This document shows positions 16,867 through 24,341 of a DNA stretch of 64,000 nt, in pieces. The stretch's first letter is position 1. Each line of letters opens with the position of its first letter. This stretch comes from Thermodesulfobacteriota bacterium (lineage in GTDB: Bacteria; Desulfobacterota; QYQD01), in NCBI GenBank assembly GCA_031082315.1, contig JAVHLC010000001.1, positions 157,224-221,223 of the forward strand. The letters run 5' to 3'. Below the pieces are notes generated by a model. That model did not search any database. It saw only the letters and a list, made by a program, of their open reading frames with translations, and was not told where the DNA came from. The translations under genes were made by a program, and so were the position numbers.

Positions 16867-17565
16867 TTACGATAGTTTCTTAATGGTGTCCAGGACTTTC
16901 GTGGAATCTATCTTCATATACCAGTAATCAATAAGCAAACTCTTATTAAGGGCTATCCACTTTTTAACTGCCTCAAGATAAGAAGGTTTTAATGGTCGTT
17001 CGGGCTTTGTGCCATCTATGGTAACATTGACTGCTCGTAGTTCATCAACTAAATCAGGATCAGTTGCGACCTTAATACGTGGTTCGGTATTCTTAAAACC
17101 AATCTGGTCTAGCCAGACCCTAGTAGGTAAGCCAGTTTGGGCAACCCTTAATCCTAAGAGGAATGTGTTTTGAAAGTCCTCCGTTTCCTCCCGACCCCAC
17201 TTTTCCATACCCTCAGAATATGGACGCGCTCTAGCCTTAAGCTCTGTTAGATCGATTTTCTTGTTCCAAAAATCTAAAAGAGGCTGCTTGTTGGCTACAA
17301 TCCAAGCTCGAACCGCATTGAAGATATCTGAGCTGACATTAACACTTACCTTTACATTTTGCTCCCTTTTCAGTTGTGGTTCATCACTAATTGTTATAGA
17401 TACAAAGTCTTTTTGAGAGAAGTGTTTTTCCTTTAGCGTAATTTTGACCCTGGGTCCGTCTTGCCGATTTTTAACCCCCTTCTGATCTATCCAAACAACT
17501 ACTGGTAACTTAGTATCCCGTCTTGGAAGATCAGCCATAGCCACTACAGTTTCAACTATACGCAT
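16867..17565 (-). CDS. Unknown protein with an internal duplication
   Basis: A 232-residue protein. Two halves repeat the same pattern: LPVVVWIDQKGVKNR...AVRAWIVANKQPLLDFWNKKID and LPTRVWLDQIGFKNT...AVKKWIALNKSLLIDYWYMKID. The ending WI.LN..LLDYW is reminiscent of the C-terminal tail in some DUF4160-type small proteins, but I do not assign a family. ATG 17565 follows AAGGAACAG; the frame is open further upstream without coding character. It lies between two IS200-style hairpins and may be a passenger gene. Confidence 0.6.
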   Translation of the reverse strand: MRIVETVVAMADLPRRDTKLPVVVWIDQKGVKNRQDGPRVKITLKEKHFSQKDFVSITISDEPQLKREQNVKVSVNVSSDIFNAVRAWIVANKQPLLDFWNKKIDLTELKARARPYSEGMEKWGREETEDFQNTFLLGLRVAQTGLPTRVWLDQIGFKNTEPRIKVATDPDLVDELRAVNVTIDGTKPERPLKPSYLEAVKKWIALNKSLLIDYWYMKIDSTKVLDTIKKLS

Positions 17566-17684
17566 AGCCTGTTCCTTTCTTACCTTAACGAGTCGCTTAT
17601 TAACCGCCAGTGCCTTATGTGATCCGTGGATTTCCGCATTTTGCATTGGTCCGCAAACTGGTTTCCGAAACTCACAGGTATTAT

Positions 17685-17723
17685 CCGCTGTTCCCGGCCC
17701 GCTGTGCGCGTCGGGAACAGCGG
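17685..17723. repeat. 11-bp inverted repeat
   Basis: CCGCTGTTCCC (17685-17695) pairs with GGGAACAGCGG (17713-17723) around a GC-rich 17-base centre. It lies between the two-repeat gene and the IS200-type element. It may be a promoter-region operator or a piece of an older mobile element. Confidence 0.5.
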
Positions 17724-17753
17724 AGATAGCGGAAGGCAAAAAACAGTGAAACT

Positions 17754-18275
17754 CCCCCGGCAGGAGCCGGGGGCATCTTGGCTTACAATGTTAGTTGCAG
17801 TTGCCCTTTGTCTTCTTTTTCTTGGTGTTCCACATAGGCGAGAATTTCCTTTTCATCCAAGCCTATGCACGATACACAGTAACCACGGGACCAGATGCCT
17901 TCTTTGGCAAAATATATCTTTTGCAGAAAAGGAAATTTCGCCTTAAGCGCTTTTGCTGACCGCGTCTTGAGGTATTGAACTACACGGGCAACTGCATATT
18001 TCGGGGGAATCACGACTACCATATGAACGTGATCCTCCTGCACATTGAGCTTAACAACCTCGATATCGGGATCAAGTTCTGGGATGTGAGAGAGCAGCTT
18101 CTCCGTGTATTCCTTCACACCCTTAACGAACACTTTCCGCCGATATCGAGGGATCCAGACGAGATGGTATTCCGTCTTATAGATAGCGTGGGCACTCTTT
18201 CGAAATTTCATGCCCCATCTTATCAGAAACCCGCTCGTCTGGATAGCCGCTACATCTCCAGACAGGAGTCTGGAG
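17754..18275 (-). mobile_element. IS200/IS605-type insertion sequence with end hairpins
   Basis: The transposase gene is bracketed by two hairpins, each with an 8-bp stem and the same AGGA loop: CCCCCGGC-AGGA-GCCGGGGG (17754-17773) and CTCCAGAC-AGGA-GTCTGGAG (18256-18275). Such subterminal hairpins are what the single-strand transposases of this family recognise. Exact cleavage sites cannot be placed. No TnpB gene is present. Confidence 0.75.
17783..18211 (-). CDS. tnpA: IS200/IS605 family transposase TnpA
   Basis: A 142-residue Y1 (HUH) single-strand transposase of normal length. The metal-binding HUH motif is HVH (residues 61-63) in QEDHVHMVV, and the catalytic tyrosine is probably Tyr111 in WSRGYCVSC. 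The N-terminus YHLVWIPRYRRKVF is typical of the family. The reading frame is intact, so the element could still be active. It lies between its two end hairpins. Confidence 0.92.
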   Translation of the reverse strand: MKFRKSAHAIYKTEYHLVWIPRYRRKVFVKGVKEYTEKLLSHIPELDPDIEVVKLNVQEDHVHMVVVIPPKYAVARVVQYLKTRSAKALKAKFPFLQKIYFAKEGIWSRGYCVSCIGLDEKEILAYVEHQEKEDKGQLQLTL

Positions 18276-18312
18276 TTTTATGCGGCCGAATAAACCTCCG
18301 AGCACTTGTGCG

Positions 18313-18500
18313 TCACCGCCCGAACCCTATCTTGGGTTTAGGGCTCTCACCCCTGTATTCGACTTCTTTCTCAATGGCCCCGATAATATCGTCGTGACTT
18401 ACGTCTTTCTCCGACGAAAATCTATATCGCTGCCACACGGCCTTTATGTCTCCCGGGCGTAAGGTTGTTTAGGCCTGTGATAAGGTTTTTTTCTGCTTAG
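18313..18500 (-). pseudogene. Duplicated 3' fragment of the double-AAA ATPase gene
   Basis: About 185 bases repeat the end of the ATPase gene found at 19171-19355, with roughly a dozen changes and one 3-base difference. The minus-strand frame still encodes GDIKAVWQRYRFSSEKDVSHDD and ends IGFGR plus a stop, but nothing upstream of it (beyond 18500) continues the gene. The copies are about 860 bases apart, with the XRE-type gene between them. Confidence 0.85.
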
Positions 18501-18586
18501 CGGTGGAGGACGTTGAAGAGAATTTATGTAAAGGCATTACTGTTACACCGCTATTACGATGGCATTTAATACATAAGCTTGCCAAA

Positions 18587-18635
18587 TCCCCCCCATCCCC
18601 TTTTTCTAAAGGGGGGGTGAGGGGGGATTTAAGCC
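18587..18635. repeat. C-run/G-run inverted repeat (AAATCCCCCC family)
   Basis: AAATCCCCCCCATCCCC pairs with GGGGTGAGGGGGGATTT around CTAAAG. Related copies lie at about 23997-24040 and 24101-24138. It is a dispersed intergenic repeat that may also act as a terminator of the XRE-type gene. Confidence 0.6.
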
Positions 18636-18641
18636 TTTTCA

Positions 18642-19004
18642 TTATAAAAAAATTCGATAGTCGGTATTCAGCGCTTCTGCGAAAATTTTGGCGTTCTTTT
18701 TGCCGATCGGCCTTTTCCCGTTTTCCATTTCACTGATGTGACGCTGTGGAATGTCCGTCATCTCGGCAAGTTTTACCTGCGACATTCCTTCCTTGCCCCG
18801 TGCTCCGGCCAGAATACGACCCGGTAATTGTTCATCAGCATATTCCGGGAATGCCGCACGCCAGGGAATGGCATCACCGGGAAAAGACAACTCTGTGAAG
18901 CCCAAAGACTTCAATGCATTAACGGCCTTCTTTTTGTGTTTCACTGGCCCGCTAAAACGCAATTCAACGTTTCTGATATGGCGCTTTTTCATGAGTTCCG
19001 GCAT
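18642..19004 (-). CDS. XRE-family helix-turn-helix protein (antitoxin-like)
   Basis: A 120-residue protein. The C-terminal half is an XRE/Cro HTH ending MSQVKLAEMTDIPQRHISEMENGKRPIGKKNAKIFAEAL...YRIFL, a very characteristic form of the motif. The N-terminal half (RHIRNVELRFSGPVK...LGFTELSFPGDAIPWRAAFPE) is a small unnamed domain commonly attached to it. GAGGTGG before ATG 19004 sets the start. Relatives often act as antitoxins or autorepressors, but no toxin gene is adjacent. It separates the ATPase gene from its duplicated 3' fragment. Confidence 0.8.
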   Translation of the reverse strand: MPELMKKRHIRNVELRFSGPVKHKKKAVNALKSLGFTELSFPGDAIPWRAAFPEYADEQLPGRILAGARGKEGMSQVKLAEMTDIPQRHISEMENGKRPIGKKNAKIFAEALNTDYRIFL

Positions 19005-19029
19005 AAACCACCTCGACTTCATGGAAATA

Positions 19030-19048
19030 TATACCACTATTTAGTATA
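19030..19048. promoter_or_regulatory. Inverted repeat upstream of the XRE-type gene
   Basis: TATAC and GTATA face each other across nine bases in TATACCACTATTTAGTATA, about 26 bases before the start. On the minus strand it also supplies a TATACT-like -10, so binding of the encoded HTH protein would block its own promoter. This is an inference. Confidence 0.4.
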
Positions 19049-19170
19049 GGTCAAGAATTTAAATTAACTTTGACAGGGATAAAAGATGATCCACTTATCG
19101 GTTGAAGGGTGGCCTTATTAAACCCCTCGTCTTCCGGAATCGGCCAGCCTCCAGCCCCGCCCTTTACATT

Positions 19171-21393
19171 CTACCGCCCGAACCCTATCTTGGGTTTAGG
19201 GCTTTCCCCCCTGTATTCGACTTCTTTCTCAATGGCCCCGAGAATATCGTCGTGACTTACGTCTTTTTCGGACGAAAATCTATACCGCTGCCACACGGCC
19301 TTTATGTCTCCCGGAGTGAGGCTGTTTATGCCTATAATACGGTCTTTCTGCTTAGGCATAAGCCTCCCTCGCACTGTCCCGAAATACTTCTGATACAGAC
19401 TTATCTTGCCTTCTCTGGCTAAGGGCTTGAACTCCACCTTCCACTGAAAGCGCCGCATGGCGGCCTTATCCAGGTTGTAAAGCAGATTGGTGCAGCATAT
19501 CAGAATGCCCCGGTAATTCTCCATCTGGGTCAAAAGTTCATTTGTCTGGCTCACTTCCCAGGAGCGGTGGGCGCTCTCCCGGTTGATGAAAAAGGAGTCC
19601 GCCTCATCCAGAAAGAGCACGGCCTTCTCGCGTTCGGCCTCATCAAAGGCATCGCGTATGTTTTTCTCTGTCTCTCCCACCCACATACTGACGAGTTCAG
19701 AGGCCCGCTTTATAATCAGACGCATACCGAGTTCAGCCGCCAGATATTTGACAAACTCGGTCTTTCCCGTGCCGGGCCTGCCCCAGAAAAGGAGATTCAG
19801 CGAACCCCTTTCTTCCTGAGCTTTCTCACTATCCCGTCCGGCAAAGGCACGCGCGGCCTGTAACAGCAGATTGATCTCCACATCCACATTAAGAGCGCTT
19901 ATGTCGTAACGATCCGTCAGTGGATTAAGCGGCCGCTTGAATCCCTGACCTATGAGTTCCTCATGCCTGGTGAGCAACTCTTCCAGCATCCCCCGGACGG
20001 CCTTTTCATTTGCGTTTTTCGGCGGCAGGATGGATTTTGCGGCATCCAGGGCAGAGGCGATACCGGCGGCATTGACCTCGTACTTTGCCGCCAGTTTGCG
20101 GATAACATCTCCGGTGAGAAACCGCCTTAAGGGATGCTTTGCTGTGAGATTGATCCAGACATTCTCCCTCTCACGGCCGGTAAACTTTTTAAAGTGGAGG
20201 CTATACGAGAAACGTCTTAGAAGGGACGTCTCCATAAAACGCCTCTCGTTCGTAATCCAGATAACCCTTGCCCTGACGTGATCAAAGAAATCATTCAGCC
20301 AGCCCTTTTCCACGGTATCACGGGTCGTTAGGAACATATACCGGGTATTGAGGAGTGTATCCGCCTCATCCACGATCAGCACGCCCCGGTCCGGCAGCAC
20401 TGTCGCCGTAGCCGCATGCAGGGCCAGCCGTCTGTCAGAAACATCGCCGTCTTCTCCATACTGGACAAAAAAGGCCTGTTTTCTGCAGCCAGCAACCACT
20501 GCCCTGGCAAATTCCGTTTTTCCGGTTCCTGCCTCTCCATAAAGCAGGATATGGCACGGCTTGGTAGAAGAGAGAAGCGAACGTATGATATTTATCCTGG
20601 GTTCGGATATATTAAAGCTCCCGATAGGATACGTGGTCCCCGTATCCTTCCGGCAGTATTTTTCGGCCAGAGGCACGTCCGTCATGCCGGACAGATATTC
20701 GACAATCTCATTAGATAATGAATAGTACGGGGCATGTTTTACGCTGGTATCCTCAATCACCCCGGCCTGGATGAGTCTGCCTTTCCTTCCCAGCGCCTTA
20801 GTCACCCTCGTGAGCGGGATGCCTGTGACGGCAGAGATAAACTTAAGGTACTCAGGCAGTTTGTAGCCATCGCAAAGATTGTCAAAGGCCTCATACTGTG
20901 TATAGCAATAAAGAAGAAAAAGTATCTCGGTCTCATCTTCGTTGAGTTGGAACAGGCTCTTGAGATTCGAGACCTCCCTTGCAAAGAGATCGCCGGCAAG
21001 GTCCCCGGCGGTTCCATGTTCGTCGTCCCACAACCGGCCAAGAAATTTCTCCAAATTCCCTTCCTTGATTTTTATCTTATGGCTATCTACGTCCCTGATA
21101 ATATAGGGTGCCAGGCTGCCCGCCTCGGACAAATCTTCGATACGTTCCTCGTACAAATCTGAGTGGCCTCTTGTGCACTTTTCTATATACAGGTATTCCA
21201 CGAGACTGCGCCTTGCCTCTATGCTGAGCAGAGAGAGCACAAACTCCAGGAATCTCGCTGTAAGGTTATGCCTCCCCAGCAACCTGCCGGCGTATCCAAT
21301 CAACTTGGCCCGGACGGGGAACCCCGATTCTATCCCGTTTTCTATTTTGATCATTGCGTCTTCTCCTGACGCCCTTCTTCTCCTGCGTCGCAT
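19171..21393 (-). CDS. Double-AAA ATPase, divergent from the WYL regulator
   Basis: A 740-residue protein. It starts with an Arg-rich segment (MRRRRRRASGED), then a ~240-residue alpha-helical region. AAA module 1 has Walker A GEAGTGKTEF (~residue 284) and Walker B VLIVDEADTLL. AAA module 2 has GRPGTGKTEF (~residue 537), AVLFLDEADSFF and an ELVSMWVGETEKNI segment like that of the FtsH/Vps4/spastin group. The tail is a lid plus a short helix. Two ATPase rings point to remodelling or unfolding of a substrate protein or complex; the target is unknown. GGGGAGG sets ATG 21393; the frame extends through the operator to 21492 without meaning. It is controlled by operator copy 4 and its 3' end is duplicated downstream. 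Confidence 0.85.
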   Translation of the reverse strand: MRRRRRRASGEDAMIKIENGIESGFPVRAKLIGYAGRLLGRHNLTARFLEFVLSLLSIEARRSLVEYLYIEKCTRGHSDLYEERIEDLSEAGSLAPYIIRDVDSHKIKIKEGNLEKFLGRLWDDEHGTAGDLAGDLFAREVSNLKSLFQLNEDETEILFLLYCYTQYEAFDNLCDGYKLPEYLKFISAVTGIPLTRVTKALGRKGRLIQAGVIEDTSVKHAPYYSLSNEIVEYLSGMTDVPLAEKYCRKDTGTTYPIGSFNISEPRINIIRSLLSSTKPCHILLYGEAGTGKTEFARAVVAGCRKQAFFVQYGEDGDVSDRRLALHAATATVLPDRGVLIVDEADTLLNTRYMFLTTRDTVEKGWLNDFFDHVRARVIWITNERRFMETSLLRRFSYSLHFKKFTGRERENVWINLTAKHPLRRFLTGDVIRKLAAKYEVNAAGIASALDAAKSILPPKNANEKAVRGMLEELLTRHEELIGQGFKRPLNPLTDRYDISALNVDVEINLLLQAARAFAGRDSEKAQEERGSLNLLFWGRPGTGKTEFVKYLAAELGMRLIIKRASELVSMWVGETEKNIRDAFDEAEREKAVLFLDEADSFFINRESAHRSWEVSQTNELLTQMENYRGILICCTNLLYNLDKAAMRRFQWKVEFKPLAREGKISLYQKYFGTVRGRLMPKQKDRIIGINSLTPGDIKAVWQRYRFSSEKDVSHDDILGAIEKEVEYRGESPKPKIGFGR

Positions 21394-21426
21394 AAAACGC
21401 ACCTCCCCAAGTTTATTTTTTGGGCT

Positions 21427-21459
21427 AATATAACCGATGAGGTAGGACAGATAGTGTCT
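21427..21459 (-). promoter_or_regulatory. Promoter with shared 15-bp operator, copy 4 (ATPase/WYL divergent region)
   Basis: On the minus strand: AGACACTATCTGTCC (21459-21445), 12 bases, TATATT (21432-21427). One arm is imperfect (AGAC for GGAC). The site lies between the divergent ATPase and WYL genes, 33 bases before the WYL start, so the regulator could bind it and control both itself and the ATPase. Confidence 0.75.
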
Positions 21460-21491
21460 TATCAAAAAATTTTTGGGGAGGAGTGCAATCA

Positions 21492-22463
21492 ATGACCAAA
21501 TTTAAACCTCAGCACCAGAGATTACTCTTTATTGACGCGGAGGTCCGCAAAGGGGCGTATCCGAATTGCAGCACCCTGGCGGAGAGATGGGAGACGAGCA
21601 CCAAGACCATTCAGAGGGACATAGACTATCTCAAATGGCAGATGGAAGCGCCTATAGCCTACGAACCGGCCAGGCGCGGTTATTACTACACGGAGAAGAC
21701 TTACCGGCTGCCCGCCATAGACATAAATGAGAGCGACCTCTTTGCCATATACATCGCGGAAAAGGCGCTCAAGCAATACGAAAATACCCCGATATACCGG
21801 AAGCTCGTCTCGGTATTCGAGAAGATAGAAAATCTGCTGCCGGGAAAGGTCTCTATCCGTCCCGCCTGGGTTGACAACCGGTTCTCGGTCTTCTGCGACC
21901 AGATGACGAGGATCGATCCGGCCATCTGGGACACCGTGTTTACCGCACTCCGGGAACAAAGGGGCCTTAAGATACATCACCGCGCTCCGGGGTATGAGAA
22001 ACCCCTGCCGCGGGAAATCGATCCTTATCATGTGGTAAGCTATCAGGGCGAATGGTATGTGGTTGGCTTCTGCCATTACAAGGAGGAGGTGCGCACCTTC
22101 GGTATGTCGCGTATCAAAAAGGCGGACATACTTGAGCGGCAGTTTGAAATCCCTACGGGCTTTGATTTTGAAAAACTCGCCGGAAGCCACTTCGGCATAA
22201 TCTGGGGAGATACAGAGTATAAGGTCAGGATTTGGTTCTCGGCCGACCATGCGCCTTACGTCAAGGAAAGGGACTGGCATCCCACGCAGACCATCAGGGA
22301 AAATAAAGACGGCAGCATTGTCCTCTCTTTTAAAACCAACCACCTCTTTGAGGTGAAACGCTGGGCGCTCTCCTGGGGCGCCGGGGCCAGGGTGCTGGGG
22401 CCGAAGGAGTTGGTAGAGGAGATGAAGGGGGAGATTGGGTCTGCTGCGAGATATTACAAGTAA
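21492..22463 (+). CDS. WYL-domain transcriptional regulator
   Basis: A 323-residue DNA-binding regulator. The N-terminal HTH reads CSTLAERWETSTKTIQRDIDYLK (residues ~20-45), the usual DeoR-like helix-turn-helix of this class. The WYL domain follows (PYHVVSYQGEWYVVGFCH...RTFGMSRIKKADIL, ~170-225), then a C-terminal WCX-type extension (VVLSFKTN-like segment, EVKRWALSWGAGARVLGP). WYL domains sense ligands such as nucleic acids, and members include repressors of defence islands and activators of damage responses. GGGGAGG ten bases before ATG 21492 fixes the start; an upstream GTG (21483) is in frame. It is the only obvious candidate for the protein that binds the four shared operators. Confidence 0.9.
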   Translation: MTKFKPQHQRLLFIDAEVRKGAYPNCSTLAERWETSTKTIQRDIDYLKWQMEAPIAYEPARRGYYYTEKTYRLPAIDINESDLFAIYIAEKALKQYENTPIYRKLVSVFEKIENLLPGKVSIRPAWVDNRFSVFCDQMTRIDPAIWDTVFTALREQRGLKIHHRAPGYEKPLPREIDPYHVVSYQGEWYVVGFCHYKEEVRTFGMSRIKKADILERQFEIPTGFDFEKLAGSHFGIIWGDTEYKVRIWFSADHAPYVKERDWHPTQTIRENKDGSIVLSFKTNHLFEVKRWALSWGAGARVLGPKELVEEMKGEIGSAARYYK

Positions 22464-22537
22464 GCGCAGGACCTTTTTTGTGGGGGTCTCGGTAGAGACG
22501 TTTAGGGCACTGTATGCAGGAAAAATCCCGGCCTTAG

Positions 22538-23941
22538 TTATTGAGGCACGTCCTTCATGTCCTCCAGGATTTCCTGAATCACTTTTCTCTTTCCCGGTGA
22601 TAGGGCCTTGTCCTGCAGGGCCTGTTTCAGGTGGGTTACAGCGCTCTGGTGTTCGCCTGTCAATTTATAGTACATCCCCAGATTATACTGGGCCAGGCCG
22701 TTTTCCTTTCGCCCTCCATAGATGAGGCCGAGATGATAATAAGACTCCGCATAATCCGGGAAGTCCTGCCCGATCCTTTCCAGGCTGCGCACGGCCTCTT
22801 CGACCTGCCCCAGCTCTTTATATGTCCTGGCCAGATATAGCCGGAATCGGGCCACGGCCGGATCATCTTCCACGGACTGTTTAAGGAGGACCAGTGCCTC
22901 CGATAGCCTGCCCTCAGCAAAGGCGTTGATGCCTCTTTCGCCTTGCAGGACGGATCCGGAGACTCCCAGAGAAGCGGCCCGGTCGAGGTAGCGGTTGGCC
23001 TGTCCGTATTGCTTTTCAGCCTGGTAAGTAAGGGCTATGCCGTAGTAGCAATAGGAATCTTCAGGATTTTTCTTGAGTTCAGCCTCCCATTTTTCCCGAA
23101 GTTGGGCCGGGCTTTTCATAGCCAGGGAGAGGTACACCTGACAGCGGCGGAGTTCTGCCGTATCTTCTTTTACCATAGGAGTCGGTCGGGCCAGGATAAG
23201 GTCTTCCAGATAGCCGATGCGTTCTTCCAGGGCCGGATGGGTAGTCATATACGATGGAATAGCGGGGGAACCCAGAAAGCGATAACGCCGGATCTTTTTA
23301 AAGGTGCTTATCATACCCCGCACGTCGTAACCCGCACTCTGAACCCACTTGAAGCCCATGCGGTCCGCCTCTTCCTCATCTTCGCGGCTGTATTTCAGGG
23401 AAAGGGCGCTCGTCGTAGCCAATGCCCCGCTGGCCACGGCCTCTGCCGCCTTGCCGCCCCCCCCTAAAAAGACACCGGCCAGGACTCCGACCATGGTGAT
23501 AATGCTTAATTTCTGCGTGCGCTCTATCCGGCGGGCGATGTGCCGGGCCACTACGTGAGCGATTTCATGGGCCAGAATACCGGCCAACTCACTCTCGTCA
23601 TCCATGGCCTCCAGCATGCCGCTGTGGACAAAGACCAGGCCCGAAGGCGCGGCAAAGGCATTTAATGCCTCATCGCGAATGACATAAAACTTATAATCAA
23701 AGAACTGCGGCCCGGCCTGCGCCAATATCTTTCGCCCCACTCTTTCTACGTAAGATACCACGTCCGGGTCGGAGATTAATGGCAGCTGCGATTCTACCAT
23801 CAGCAGAAATTTTTTTCCCAGGGCCCTCTCTTCGTCAGGAGAGAAACCGGCTGCATTAAAAACCCCGGCATTGGCTGCGGCCGGCCACATAAGCGATTCC
23901 AGGATTAATGCTAAGACTGTGAGTATGGTAATAATGCGCAA
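22538..23941 (-). CDS. M48-family metalloprotease with TPR repeats (BepA-like)
   Basis: A 467-residue protein exported by an N-terminal signal peptide (hydrophobic residues 3-20, then AAANA). The peptidase domain has HEIAH (125-129) and the third zinc ligand in EEEADRMG. A Gly/Ala-rich stretch follows HEXXH (VGVLAGVFLGGGG), perhaps a loop or membrane-touching helix. The C-terminal half is TPR-like (YCYYGIALTYQAEKQYGQANRYLDRA and similar units). BepA-type enzymes act in the periplasm in outer-membrane protein quality control. It appears to be a single gene, well separated from its neighbours. Confidence 0.9.
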   Translation of the reverse strand: MRIITILTVLALILESLMWPAAANAGVFNAAGFSPDEERALGKKFLLMVESQLPLISDPDVVSYVERVGRKILAQAGPQFFDYKFYVIRDEALNAFAAPSGLVFVHSGMLEAMDDESELAGILAHEIAHVVARHIARRIERTQKLSIITMVGVLAGVFLGGGGKAAEAVASGALATTSALSLKYSREDEEEADRMGFKWVQSAGYDVRGMISTFKKIRRYRFLGSPAIPSYMTTHPALEERIGYLEDLILARPTPMVKEDTAELRRCQVYLSLAMKSPAQLREKWEAELKKNPEDSYCYYGIALTYQAEKQYGQANRYLDRAASLGVSGSVLQGERGINAFAEGRLSEALVLLKQSVEDDPAVARFRLYLARTYKELGQVEEAVRSLERIGQDFPDYAESYYHLGLIYGGRKENGLAQYNLGMYYKLTGEHQSAVTHLKQALQDKALSPGKRKVIQEILEDMKDVPQ

Positions 23942-24341
23942 AATGCGGCTCTTCTTTAAGGGTCTTCGCGTAATCGAGTGGGTAATTTTTTACTCTTCTC
24001 TATTCCCCTCTTTGGAAAAGAGGGGTTAGGGGAGATTTTATAAATCATAACTGTTTTAGGCTGTTATTATACGAAAGCATAGTTACTATCAAGCGTTTTC
24101 AAATCCCCCCTCGTCCCCCCTTTACTAAAGGGGGGGATAATAAGGAGCATGCCTTATTTTAAGAGGAATTTACCCACACTCTTTCACGATGAGCCTTCTT
24201 TTAGACAAGACCTTCAGCTATCAGCGGTCAGTGATCAGCCTTCCAGTTACGGGTTTCGGGTCAAAAACTCGCAACCCGAACCCCTCGTTCTTATTCACCA
24301 CTCATCGCTTCTTGTAATGTTTCTTGATCGCCAAACACCGG
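23942..24341. other. Intergenic region with two repeat families
   Basis: No gene. It has two CCCC/GGGG inverted repeats (about 23997-24040 and 24101-24138, related to 18587-18635) and a TCAGC-type repeat at 24212-24240. The rest shows nothing. Confidence 0.55.

Noticed and set aside
21522..22343. Long minus-strand frame opposite the WYL gene
   Set aside because: It is a shadow of the WYL reading frame without a ribosome site or any domain.
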